Positions 7,245 to 14,103 are shown, counted from the first letter of the stretch. The stretch: 14,103 nt of DNA from an uncultured Lachnospiraceae bacterium (GCA_910583965.1 CAJUAE010000088.1:1-14103); one strand, 5' to 3'. Numbers and translations: made by a program. The notes: generated from the letters alone by a model not told the origin.

Positions 7245-8126
7245 ATGAAAGACTATATTGTGCGGGCAACAGCGGCAAATGCACAGATTAGAGCTTTTGC
7301 AATGACTTCGCGTGCACTTGTGGAGGAGGCGCGAAGTATTCATGATTTAAGTCCTGTGATTACAGCAGCACTAGGGCGGCTACTCACGGCGGGGGCTATG
7401 ATGGGCAGCATGCTTAAAGGAGAGAAAGATGTGTTGACGTTACAGATTCATTGTGATGGTCCTGCGCGTGGACTTGCGGTCACAGCAGATGCGAAAGCAA
7501 ATGTCAAAGGAACTGCTTTAGATCCGCAGGTGATGCTTCCACCAAACGCACTTGGAAAATTGGATGTGGGCGGTGCTGTGGGAAATGGGATTCTAAGTGT
7601 TATCAAGGATATGGGATTAAAAGAACCTTATGTTGGACAGACACAGTTGCAAACAGGCGAGATTGCGGAAGATCTCACCTATTATTTTGCGACTTCAGAG
7701 CAGGTTCCATCTGCGGTTGGACTTGGCGTGCTGATGGAGAAGGATAATACGGTAAGACAAGCAGGTGGTTTTATAATTCAGTTGATGCCCTTTGCGGAGG
7801 ACGAGGCAATCAATGCCTTGGAAGAAAAGCTCAAGACGATGGATAGCGTCACCAATATTCTTGATACTGGCAATACTCCTGAACAGCTTCTTGAGCTTCT
7901 TTTAGGCGATTTGGGACTGGAAATCAATGATACAATACCAGCACGATATTATTGTGACTGTAGTCGAGAGCGTGTGGAACGAGCAATCATCAGCATTGGA
8001 AAAAAGGATATTCAGGAGATGATTGACGACGGTAAGCAAGTTGAAGTTCGGTGTCAGTTTTGTGACAAACTTTATAATTTTGAGATTAGTGACCTTGAAA
8101 GGATGCTGGCAGAAGCAAGGACATAA
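7245..8126 (+). CDS. hslO: Redox-regulated molecular chaperone Hsp33
   Basis: A 293-residue cytosolic holdase that is activated when its zinc centre is oxidised, protecting unfolding proteins during oxidative and heat stress. The N-terminal domain has the family pattern MKDYIVRA, ALGRLLTAGAMMGSMLKG and GFIIQLMP. The C-terminal redox switch is complete: CDC (C237, C239) and CQFC (C270, C273), separated by 30 residues, the CXC-X27-32-CXXC arrangement. AAGGAG (7232-7237) is 7 bases from ATG 7245 but only one base from ATG 7239, so the internal start is preferred; the longer form would add Met-Asp. It ends the popT operon and faces a convergent gene across 4 bases. Confidence 0.97.
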   Translation: MKDYIVRATAANAQIRAFAMTSRALVEEARSIHDLSPVITAALGRLLTAGAMMGSMLKGEKDVLTLQIHCDGPARGLAVTADAKANVKGTALDPQVMLPPNALGKLDVGGAVGNGILSVIKDMGLKEPYVGQTQLQTGEIAEDLTYYFATSEQVPSAVGLGVLMEKDNTVRQAGGFIIQLMPFAEDEAINALEEKLKTMDSVTNILDTGNTPEQLLELLLGDLGLEINDTIPARYYCDCSRERVERAIISIGKKDIQEMIDDGKQVEVRCQFCDKLYNFEISDLERMLAEART

Positions 8127-8130
8127 ACAA

Positions 8131-8742
8131 TTAATAAAGTGTTCCAGTCTCAGGACGGTCAGCATTTTCTGACACAGTAGCTTTGTCTAATGCAGCAGTG
8201 ATTGCTTGCATCAGCAGCATGGAAGTATAACGGTTTTCCTCACCATAATTGACATTTTCGATGCTTTGTTCGGACAATATGACTGCTGACAGCTCTGAAA
8301 GCGTCGGGTTCATTAACGGATATAAGGTCGTCACGGACTCGTCGAGGTTTGTCAGGGTAATGGAATTAATGTGGTTTTTGTCTACAGCAACCTGTAACTC
8401 TACATTTGCTGTGCCAAGTAACAGTGTACTGGTGTAAATACCAGGAACATAGGTGTTTTTGGTAGCTGTACTTGTATCAGTCACAGCGCTGGAAGTTTGG
8501 TTGATTCCAGCCGAGGGTGTTGTGGAAGAAGTAGAGTTTGGTGCAATCTGTGAAGGATTTTGCAGCGGTGCCTGTTCGGGCGTTTCCTCTGCGTTCTGGG
8601 TAGGAACAGGGGAAGCAGTATCTTTAGAAGGCATAAAAAGAGAAACTGCGACCATTATAATAAGTACACTCACAACCAGAAGCACAAGTGCATAGACGAT
8701 TTCCTTTGAGCGAAGTACAACAATTTTGGTATTAGAGCTCAT
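8131..8742 (-). CDS. Membrane-anchored FMN-binding-like domain protein
   Basis: A 203-residue protein with a short cytoplasmic start, one membrane segment (about 15-37), a Pro/Ser/Thr-rich linker (38-97) and an extracytoplasmic C-terminal domain (98-188). The domain opens with YVPGIYTSTLLLG and continues with ELQVAVDKNHINSITLTN, matching the start of FMN_bind domains, and ends with RYTSMLLMQAITAALDKA, matching the usual SGATxTS plus helix. The SGA part of that motif is replaced by ENR while T173-S174 remain, so flavin binding is doubtful. GGAG lies 8 bases before the ATG. The gene is a single minus-strand unit converging on hslO and diverging from manC. Assignment rests on pattern memory; a structural role at the envelope is equally possible. 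Confidence 0.75.
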   Translation of the reverse strand: MSSNTKIVVLRSKEIVYALVLLVVSVLIIMVAVSLFMPSKDTASPVPTQNAEETPEQAPLQNPSQIAPNSTSSTTPSAGINQTSSAVTDTSTATKNTYVPGIYTSTLLLGTANVELQVAVDKNHINSITLTNLDESVTTLYPLMNPTLSELSAVILSEQSIENVNYGEENRYTSMLLMQAITAALDKATVSENADRPETGTLY

Positions 8743-9046
8743 GTAACGACTCCATTTTTGTTCTTTTTATAATGGTATGAAGGTCATGCCCAGAATATGC
8801 TTTAGGAGCGATAGAAAAATAATTGAGATAGACTACACAAGATATTTTTGGATGGGATAGTGTGAAATCAAAGATTTCACACATCCTGATTAGTACGAAT
8901 GTTAGTTAGCGTGAAAAGTACATCTAACTGTCTGTGGCAGTTTCCACTCACAGCAAAAGCTGTTTTGTAGAAAAGTACTAAGTTTCACGCTTGATTTGAG
9001 ATTGCATGCAGCGGCAAAATGTTGGTTAGTGTGAAAGGAGAAAAGC
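8743..9046 (+). repeat. Intergenic region with hairpin repeat array C upstream of manC
   Basis: The first 100 bases (8743-8850) are AT-rich and hold no clear feature. The array then runs from GGATGGGATAG (8850-8860), the tail of a type I module. Modules are: a perfect type II palindrome GTGTGAAATC-AAA-GATTTCACAC (8860-8882); a degenerate type I stretch (8883-8908); a long type II with GCGTGA and TCACGC ends (8909-8990), containing an inner stem ACAGC-AAAA-GCTGT near 8950-8963; and a degenerate type I (8991-9028). A final GTGTGAAA (9029-9036) merges into AAAGGAG (9034-9040), the manC ribosome binding site. Both ends of the long type II carry a matched change from GTGTGA/TCACAC. Confidence 0.85.
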
Positions 9047-10378
9047 ATGAATATCGTTTTATTATCAGGGGGATCAGGAAAGCGTCTTTGGCCTCTGTCA
9101 AATGAAATTCGGTCAAAGCAGTTTCTAAAACTGCTCAGCGATGCAAATGGCGGTCATGAATCTATGGTACAGCGCGTGTATCGCCAAATTATGCAGGCGG
9201 GAATCCATGCGAATATTGTTGTGGCAACATCAGCTACACAAGTGGAATCCATTCGAGGACAGTTGCCAGATGATGTGGATGTTGTGGTGGAACCAGAACG
9301 CAGGAATACTTTTCCGGCAATTGTGCTTGCGGCATCATACTTGGAATCAAGAAAGCAGATGAACCCGGAGGAGACAGTTATTGTGCTTCCTGTAGATCCT
9401 TATGTGGATGTAGCGTATTTTGAAACTTTTAAGAAGATGGATGAACAGGTACAAAAGAGCAGTGCAGATATTGTTTTAATGGGTATTATGCCGTCTTATC
9501 CTTCTGAAAAATATGGTTATATCATACCAGCAGAGGGTGGAAGAGTGATTGGCTTTAAGGAAAAGCCAGATGAGGCGTCGGCAAAAAAACTAATTGAACA
9601 GGGGGCACTCTGGAATGCAGGGGTGTTTGCTTTCAAATTAAAGTATTTGATGGGGATTGCGAATAAGTATCTGAATAGCAGAGACTTTGCGGATGTTGTG
9701 GAGTGCTATGCCAGCCTGAAAAAAGATAGTTTTGACTATGAGGTAGTGGAGCGAACAAAGGCGCTTGCTGTGGTTCCATATAATGGTGCATGGAAAGACA
9801 TCGGTACATGGAATACTCTTACTGAAGAAATGCAGGAGGAAAGCATTGGAGATGTAATTATGGGGGAAGATTGTATCAATACCCATGTGATCAATGAATT
9901 GTCGATTCCTGTTGTGGCACTTGGTACACAGAATCTTGTTATTGCAGCGGGACAAGATGGTATTTTGGTATCGGATAAGCACAAAAGTTCTTATATTAAG
10001 CCTTATGTGGAGAATATTGACAATCGACCGATGTACGAGGAACGGCGTTGGGGAGAATATAAGGTATATGATTACAGTCAATATGCGGATGGGACAAAAT
10101 CTCTTACCAAGCATGTTACTATCAATGCAGGGTGTGCGCAGGATTATCATGTGCATCGCTATAAGGATGAAGTTATTACAGTGGCAAATGGAGAAGGAGA
10201 GCTTGTTGTAGACGGATGCTTGATGAAACTTTCCCGTGGTGACTCGATTTCTATTAGAAGGGGACAGAAACATGCAATCAGAGCTTTTCAAGATTTGCAA
10301 CTTATATCTGTACAGATTAGCGAGGATAATACAGAAGGGGATACAGAAGTATTCAACTGGAGTTGGTCAGAAACATGA
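9047..10378 (+). CDS. manC: Mannose-1-phosphate guanylyltransferase with C-terminal cupin
   Basis: The enzyme makes GDP-mannose from mannose-1-phosphate and GTP, the donor for mannose-containing surface glycans. The 443-residue protein starts with the nucleotidyltransferase loop LLSGGSGKRLWPLS (5-18), followed by SKQFLKLL, VEPERRNTFPA (81-91), GFKEKP (169-174) and WNAGVFAF (189-196), all typical of the ManC/CpsB family. The C-terminal part (about 345-430) is a cupin with HVHRYKDEV (368-376), equivalent to the phosphomannose isomerase domain of bifunctional type II enzymes; isomerase activity is possible but not certain. It is somewhat shorter than the usual 460-480 residues. AAAGGAG is 6 bases before the ATG. 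It leads the group manC-dapF-MBOAT-DHHW and lies directly behind repeat array C. Confidence 0.87.
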   Translation: MNIVLLSGGSGKRLWPLSNEIRSKQFLKLLSDANGGHESMVQRVYRQIMQAGIHANIVVATSATQVESIRGQLPDDVDVVVEPERRNTFPAIVLAASYLESRKQMNPEETVIVLPVDPYVDVAYFETFKKMDEQVQKSSADIVLMGIMPSYPSEKYGYIIPAEGGRVIGFKEKPDEASAKKLIEQGALWNAGVFAFKLKYLMGIANKYLNSRDFADVVECYASLKKDSFDYEVVERTKALAVVPYNGAWKDIGTWNTLTEEMQEESIGDVIMGEDCINTHVINELSIPVVALGTQNLVIAAGQDGILVSDKHKSSYIKPYVENIDNRPMYEERRWGEYKVYDYSQYADGTKSLTKHVTINAGCAQDYHVHRYKDEVITVANGEGELVVDGCLMKLSRGDSISIRRGQKHAIRAFQDLQLISVQISEDNTEGDTEVFNWSWSET

Positions 10379-10386
10379 GAGGAAAA

Positions 10387-10411
10387 GTTTGGAAGAAAAT
10401 CACTTTCAAAC
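10387..10411 (+). promoter_or_regulatory. Stem-loop in the manC-dapF gap
   Basis: GTTTGGAAG (10387-10395) pairs with CTTTCAAAC (10403-10411), nine pairs with one G-U on the plus strand and a 7-base loop. It starts 8 bases after the manC stop. There is no T-run, so it could be an mRNA stabilising or processing structure rather than a terminator. Confidence 0.35.
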
Positions 10412-10423
10412 AGTTGATTGATA

Positions 10424-10441
10424 TGCGTGCTAGAGCACGCA
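10424..10441 (+). promoter_or_regulatory. Perfect GC-rich hairpin next to the dapF ribosome binding site
   Basis: TGCGTGC (10424-10430), loop TAGA, GCACGCA (10435-10441): a perfect 7-pair stem. It overlaps the first base of AAGAGG (10441-10446), the dapF ribosome binding site. No T-run follows. It may affect dapF initiation or be a stray hairpin module; the linkers of the type I repeats are absent. Confidence 0.45.
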
Positions 10442-10453
10442 AGAGGTATAATA

Positions 10454-11326
10454 ATGAAATTTACAAAAATGCATGGGTGTGGAAATGATTATATCTATGT
10501 CAATGGTTTTGTGGAGCAGATTGCTACAAATAGAAAGCCAGAGCTAGTACGACAGCTTAGTGACAGGCATTTTGGCATAGGCGGTGATGGGGTTATTTTT
10601 ATTAATCCAGGAAAGAACGCCAGTTTTGAGATGGAAATGTACAATGCTGACGGAACGAGAGCGCAAATGTGCGGTAATGGTATTCGCTGTGTGGCAAAAT
10701 ATGTGTATGATTATGGCTTAACAGACCAGACAAGCATTACAATAGAAAGTTTTGGGCAGGTGAAATATCTGGATCTTACACTGGGTAAGGACGGTAAAGT
10801 ATCAACTGTGCGAGTCAATATGGGAGCGCCAATCTTAACGGCAAGTGAGATACCAGTAGTGTCTGAAAATAAACAGGTGATTGATGAGGAGATTACAGTG
10901 GATGGGCAACAATATAAGATGACTTGTGTGTCCATGGGCAATCCCCATGCAGTCATATTTCTAAATACTATGCCAGAAGACTTTGATATTAGGAACTTTG
11001 AGATAGAAAAAAAAGGACCACATTTTGAGAATCATCTGCGGTTTCCAGAGCGTATCAATACAGAGTTTGTGCATGTTATCGACAGAAAAAGAGTACAAAT
11101 GCGCGTGTGGGAGCGGGGAACTGGAGAAACACTTGCATGTGGGACTGGATGTTGTGCAACAGTTGTTGCCTGTGTGCTAAACGGTTTGACAGATACAGAA
11201 ATTACTGTGAAGGTTTTAGGCGGTGAGATTTTGTGCGAGTGGGATCAAACAGAAAATATTGTCTATATGACAGGTCCTGCAGAGACAGTGTTTGATGGCG
11301 AGATAGCGTTGCGGGAGGAAATGTGA
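10454..11326 (+). CDS. dapF: Diaminopimelate epimerase
   Basis: This PLP-independent enzyme converts LL- to meso-diaminopimelate, the last step before meso-DAP enters lysine synthesis and peptidoglycan. The 290-residue length is a little above the usual 275. The sequence begins MKFTKMHGCGNDYIY, the family's standard opening. The two catalytic cysteines are present: C73 in MCGNGIRC (72-79) and C229 in ACGTG (228-232). GGDGVIF, MYNADGTRAQ and GNPHAV are also seen. AAGAGG is 7 bases before the ATG at 10454; an in-frame ATG at 10418 would add 12 residues spanning the hairpin and is unlikely. The MBOAT gene starts one base after the stop, so translation of the two is probably coupled, an unusual partner for dapF. 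Confidence 0.97.
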   Translation: MKFTKMHGCGNDYIYVNGFVEQIATNRKPELVRQLSDRHFGIGGDGVIFINPGKNASFEMEMYNADGTRAQMCGNGIRCVAKYVYDYGLTDQTSITIESFGQVKYLDLTLGKDGKVSTVRVNMGAPILTASEIPVVSENKQVIDEEITVDGQQYKMTCVSMGNPHAVIFLNTMPEDFDIRNFEIEKKGPHFENHLRFPERINTEFVHVIDRKRVQMRVWERGTGETLACGTGCCATVVACVLNGLTDTEITVKVLGGEILCEWDQTENIVYMTGPAETVFDGEIALREEM

Positions 11327-11327
11327 G

Positions 11328-12737
11328 ATGCTTTTCCCAAGTGAGGTTTTTTTATTTGTATTTTTTCCAATTGTGCTTGTCGTCTACTATGCACTTTTAA
11401 GAAAGACCAAAACGCTAAAAAATATATTTTTGCTGATTGCGAGCCTTTTTTTCTATGCATGGGGTGAACCCACATATGTCTTTCTAATGATAGCAACGAT
11501 TCTAGTAAACTGGATTTTTGGAATTTATGTGGATGTGTTTCGTGATAAAAAGACAGTGATTACAATACTGTTTATTTTGCTAGTGGTGGTTAATATTGGT
11601 ACACTAGGATGGTTTAAATATAGCGAATTTACAGTATTGCAGATCAATCGTTTTTTGCATACAAATATTCCAGTGCCAATTGTGCCACTGCCAATAGGGA
11701 TTTCCTTTTATACATTTCAGGCAATGTCCTATGTGATTGACGTATATCGCCGCCGTGGTAAAGTACAGAGAAATCCTTTGCAGGTAGGATTATATATCGC
11801 ATTGTTTCCACAGTTGATTGCAGGACCAATTGTGCGTTATGAGACGATTGCAGATCAAATCGAACACCGTGTTGAGACGTTTGCGGACTTTTCGGCAGGT
11901 GTAACCAGATTTTGTATTGGCCTTGGAAAGAAAGTGCTTGTTGCAAACAATATGGCAGTGATTGCAGACAATGCGTTTGGATTGATTATTAATCATGAAT
12001 TTCAGGCATCTATGGGAATGGCTTGGCTTGGCGCAATTGCATATACATTGCAAATCTTTTTTGACTTTTCGGGATATTCAGATATGGCAATTGGTCTTGG
12101 TCAGATGTTCGGATTTCATTTTGAGGAAAACTTTAATTATCCTTATATTTCTAAGACAGTGTCGGAGTTTTGGCGCAGATGGCATATTTCTATGCAGACA
12201 TGGTTTCGTGATTATGTGTATTTTCCAATGGGCGGAAGTAGAGTTTCAAAGCCAAGATTGATATTAAATCTCTTTGTTGTATGGTTGCTGACTGGAATGT
12301 GGCATGGTGCGAACTGGACATTTATTGCATGGGGATTGATGTATTTTGTGATTTTGACGATTGAGAAGTTAACGGGGCTTGGAAAGAAAAGTTATTGGTG
12401 GGGGCATCTCTACACAATGGTGTTAGTTATCATTGGATGGGTAATTTTCCGCTCGACAGGTATGGGAAATGCTTTTTTGTACATTAAGGCAATGTTTGGT
12501 ATTGGTGCGAAGGGACTGATTGACAAGGCAGTCTGGGCATATATAGCACAGAATTGGATATACTTTGTATTTGCAATTGTTGGCTGTGCACCCATTATGC
12601 CACGGATTGATGAAAAACTGAAAAACAGTCAAATATGGCAGGTTGTCTACGCTGTAGGTATTGTAGTGAGTTTTGTGATCAGTGTATCATTTATTTGTAA
12701 CAATGCGTACAACCCGTTTATATACTTTAATTTCTAA
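11328..12737 (+). CDS. MBOAT family O-acyltransferase (AlgI/DltB-like)
   Basis: A 469-residue polytopic membrane protein that passes acyl, usually acetyl, groups across the membrane for O-acylation of an extracellular glycan. The family signatures are MLFPSEVFLFVFFP at the start, PIGISFYTFQAMSYVID (122-138), FPQLIAGPIVRY (160-171), DFSGYSDMAIGLG (246-258), FWRRWHISMQTWFRDY (281-296, H286) and LTGMWHGANWTF (321-332) with the invariant histidine H326. Length and motifs fit AlgI-type better than DltB, since no dlt genes are adjacent. GGGAGG (11313-11318) is 9 bases before the ATG, inside the end of dapF. The next gene encodes a DHHW protein, the usual extracytoplasmic partner, supporting surface polysaccharide acetylation. 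Target glycan unknown. Confidence 0.93.
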   Translation: MLFPSEVFLFVFFPIVLVVYYALLRKTKTLKNIFLLIASLFFYAWGEPTYVFLMIATILVNWIFGIYVDVFRDKKTVITILFILLVVVNIGTLGWFKYSEFTVLQINRFLHTNIPVPIVPLPIGISFYTFQAMSYVIDVYRRRGKVQRNPLQVGLYIALFPQLIAGPIVRYETIADQIEHRVETFADFSAGVTRFCIGLGKKVLVANNMAVIADNAFGLIINHEFQASMGMAWLGAIAYTLQIFFDFSGYSDMAIGLGQMFGFHFEENFNYPYISKTVSEFWRRWHISMQTWFRDYVYFPMGGSRVSKPRLILNLFVVWLLTGMWHGANWTFIAWGLMYFVILTIEKLTGLGKKSYWWGHLYTMVLVIIGWVIFRSTGMGNAFLYIKAMFGIGAKGLIDKAVWAYIAQNWIYFVFAIVGCAPIMPRIDEKLKNSQIWQVVYAVGIVVSFVISVSFICNNAYNPFIYFNF

Positions 12738-12762
12738 TGATGTTTTTGGATACATTGGAATA

Positions 12763-12867
12763 GGGGATAGTGTGAAAAATGGTTCTAAGGCAGCAAAAAA
12801 CACTGCCTAAGAACTATTAAATTTCACACAGTCTATTTGAGCCGCCAAAGGTGGCATGGGGGATTAA
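12763..12867 (+). repeat. Hairpin repeat array D between the MBOAT and DHHW genes
   Basis: GGGGATA leads into a type II module at 12770-12829 (arms GTTCTAAGGCAG and CTGCCTAAGAAC, 9-base A-rich loop, GTGTGA and TCACAC ends). A type I module follows: CTATTTGA, then GCCGCC-AAA-GGTGGC (12841-12855), then ATGGGGGATTAAA. Relative to the copies at 10-25 and 5338-5353, one C has become T, giving a G-U pair in plus-strand RNA. The array ends directly at the start codon of the DHHW gene, whose ribosome binding site it contains. Confidence 0.9.
12858..12864 (+). promoter_or_regulatory. Ribosome binding site of the DHHW gene, carried by a repeat
   Basis: GGGGGAT lies 6 bases (ATTAAA after the G-run) before ATG 12869 and is part of the conserved right linker of the type I repeat. 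It decides in favour of ATG 12869 over an in-frame GTG at 12851, which falls within the repeat stem. The same linker occurs in array A (28-34) and array B (5356-5361). Confidence 0.7.
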
Positions 12868-12868
12868 A

Positions 12869-13993
12869 ATGAAGAACAGGAATAAATGGATTACGATTGG
12901 TTTTCTCGTTTTTATATTGGTAATACCACTTGTGACTGTAGTGCGCAATCTGTTGCCGAATCGGCAGGAGAATACGTTAACCGACGAGGAGCAAGCAATC
13001 TTAGAACAGAATGGAACTTTAGTAAATGGCACCCAGACAGGTGATAAAGAAAATACACAAACGGGACAGGATAGTGCAAAAACGGAGACAGGATTTTCTA
13101 AGTTGCAAAAGAGTATTAATCAATTTACAGACGGTTTGTTTGGACGGACAAAACTGATTGGTTTTAATACGGAGCTGACTTCATTGCTCACAGGAGGGAC
13201 ATATATTGAGTCTACACAGACTCTTATGGGAAAAAATAATATGTTTTTTTATAAGACGGAGCTTGATGGTCATCCTATCTGGGATTATATGGGAATCAAT
13301 CATTTTACACAGGAGGAGATGGCAGCAATCGCGGCAAATCTGATAGCGACAAGAGAGCATCTGGCAGCGAGAGACATTGAGTTTTACACAATGTGCATTC
13401 CAAATAAAGAAATTATCTATGCAGAAAATATGCCAGATACAATTGCAAGGGTCAATGAGGTTTCACGCGGAGAACAACTAGCAGATTATTTGCATGACAA
13501 TACAGATTTGGTGTTTGTTTATCCTAAGGATGCACTACTTGCAAACAAAGACAAAGTGCAACTTTATTATAACACAGATTCCCACAGTAACCAAATTGGG
13601 GCGTTTGTAAATATGCAGGAATTTTTTAAGACGGTTTATGGTACACATGCAGAGATAGATTCTGTTCGTTTTAGGACAGATGCGACAGATTATTCTGGTG
13701 ATCTAGTTATGTTGGCAGGATTGACAGGCAAGTACAATATTGACACCGTATATGTGTTCGAGACAGAGTCAGCTGACAAAGCGCAGTATCACGATCAAGT
13801 ATTGTTATATGTTGGAGATTCTTTTGGCGGATTTCTGTCACAGATTTGCAAGGGATATTATAAGGAAGTTTATTGGGAAGATGCGCGGGATTTTCAGTAC
13901 AATATGCTCGACCGATATCAGCCAGATGTTGTGATTTGGGAGCGTGCGGAGCGCTACTGTGAGGTGTTCCAAGAACCGATTTTAATCAAATAA
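12869..13993 (+). CDS. DHHW/AlgJ-like SGNH acetyltransferase partner
   Basis: A 374-residue protein with a short basic start, one membrane segment (about 7-26), a low-complexity Thr/Gln/Lys linker (about 32-80) and an extracytoplasmic SGNH-like domain. Candidate catalytic residues are D237 and H239 in NTDSHSNQIGAF (235-246) and S318 in LLYVGDSFGGFL (312-323); the late segment PDVVIWERAERY also fits the family. DHHW/AlgJ/AlgX proteins take the acyl group delivered by an AlgI-type MBOAT and attach it to the glycan, and the MBOAT gene is directly upstream. The residue after the catalytic histidine is Ser instead of the usual Trp. An upstream start would fall inside the repeat. Assignment to the family is good; substrate is unknown. 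Confidence 0.85.
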   Translation: MKNRNKWITIGFLVFILVIPLVTVVRNLLPNRQENTLTDEEQAILEQNGTLVNGTQTGDKENTQTGQDSAKTETGFSKLQKSINQFTDGLFGRTKLIGFNTELTSLLTGGTYIESTQTLMGKNNMFFYKTELDGHPIWDYMGINHFTQEEMAAIAANLIATREHLAARDIEFYTMCIPNKEIIYAENMPDTIARVNEVSRGEQLADYLHDNTDLVFVYPKDALLANKDKVQLYYNTDSHSNQIGAFVNMQEFFKTVYGTHAEIDSVRFRTDATDYSGDLVMLAGLTGKYNIDTVYVFETESADKAQYHDQVLLYVGDSFGGFLSQICKGYYKEVYWEDARDFQYNMLDRYQPDVVIWERAERYCEVFQEPILIK

Positions 13994-14037
13994 TAATGTA
14001 ATGGTGTTAAATTGTAGTTTGAAATAAAAGGAAACTA

Positions 14038-14100
14038 GTGTGAAACTTAATCGTTCTAAGGCAGCAAAAAACACTGCCTAAGAACGATTAAGTTTCACAC
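14038..14100 (+). repeat. Type II hairpin repeat E at the window end
   Basis: A nearly perfect 27-base inverted repeat (14038-14064 and 14074-14100) with a 9-base A-rich loop CAAAAAACA. It has one A-A mismatch, in the CTAAG element that is conserved in the type II right arms of arrays B, C and D too. It shares its central 30 bases with the copy at 12770-12829. The window stops three bases later, so further modules may follow. Confidence 0.92.
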
Positions 14101-14103
14101 AGG

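Noticed and set aside
9638..10300. Minus-strand open frame of 220 codons opposite manC
   Set aside because: It lies wholly within the well-supported manC gene, has no ribosome binding site that stands out, and its translation is rich in Ile, His, Cys and Arg without any family pattern.

Overview
The window looks like a chromosomal segment of a low-GC Gram-positive bacterium of the Clostridia, most likely a Lachnospiraceae member. This is inferred from the AT-rich coding sequence, the strong AAGGAGG-type ribosome binding sites, the DUF6020, DHHW and DUF368 families, and DapF (meso-diaminopimelate peptidoglycan). I cannot name the species from the sequence alone.

Layout. Left end (1-1900): an array of hairpin repeats leads into a lipoprotein of unknown function with propeller-like repeats (241-1293). 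A decayed lipoprotein gene with a TTG start and at least two frame disruptions follows (1469-1897). A large DUF6020-type membrane protein lies alone on the minus strand (2059-3825) and is divergent from a HisC-type aminotransferase with a good sigma-A-like promoter (4008-5066). A 300-base repeat array separates hisC from a probable operon of a DUF368/PopT polyprenyl-phosphate transporter, a SAM methyltransferase and the redox chaperone Hsp33 (5539-8126). A minus-strand membrane-anchored FMN-binding-like protein (8131-8742) converges on hslO with a 4-base gap. After another array come manC (GDP-mannose synthesis), dapF, an MBOAT O-acyltransferase and, behind one more repeat pair, a DHHW/AlgJ-like acetyltransferase partner (9047-13993). 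The window ends inside a further repeat.

How the genes fit. Several genes serve the cell envelope: PopT recycles the lipid carrier, DapF makes the peptidoglycan diamino acid, ManC makes the mannose donor, and the MBOAT-DHHW pair is the usual machinery for O-acetylating a surface glycan. Which glycan is modified cannot be told from this window.

The most unusual content is a modular family of intergenic hairpin repeats. Two module types alternate. Type I is a short variable stem between a GATTTG-like left linker and a GGGAGTTAG or GGGGGATTA right linker. Type II is a palindrome with GTGTGA and TCACAC ends. They occur in five places, always in the same orientation and always ahead of plus-strand genes. 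Paired substitutions and G-U pairs preserve the stems, and in one case the repeat carries the ribosome binding site of the downstream gene. I do not recognise it as a named repeat family. It is the best candidate here for something undescribed.
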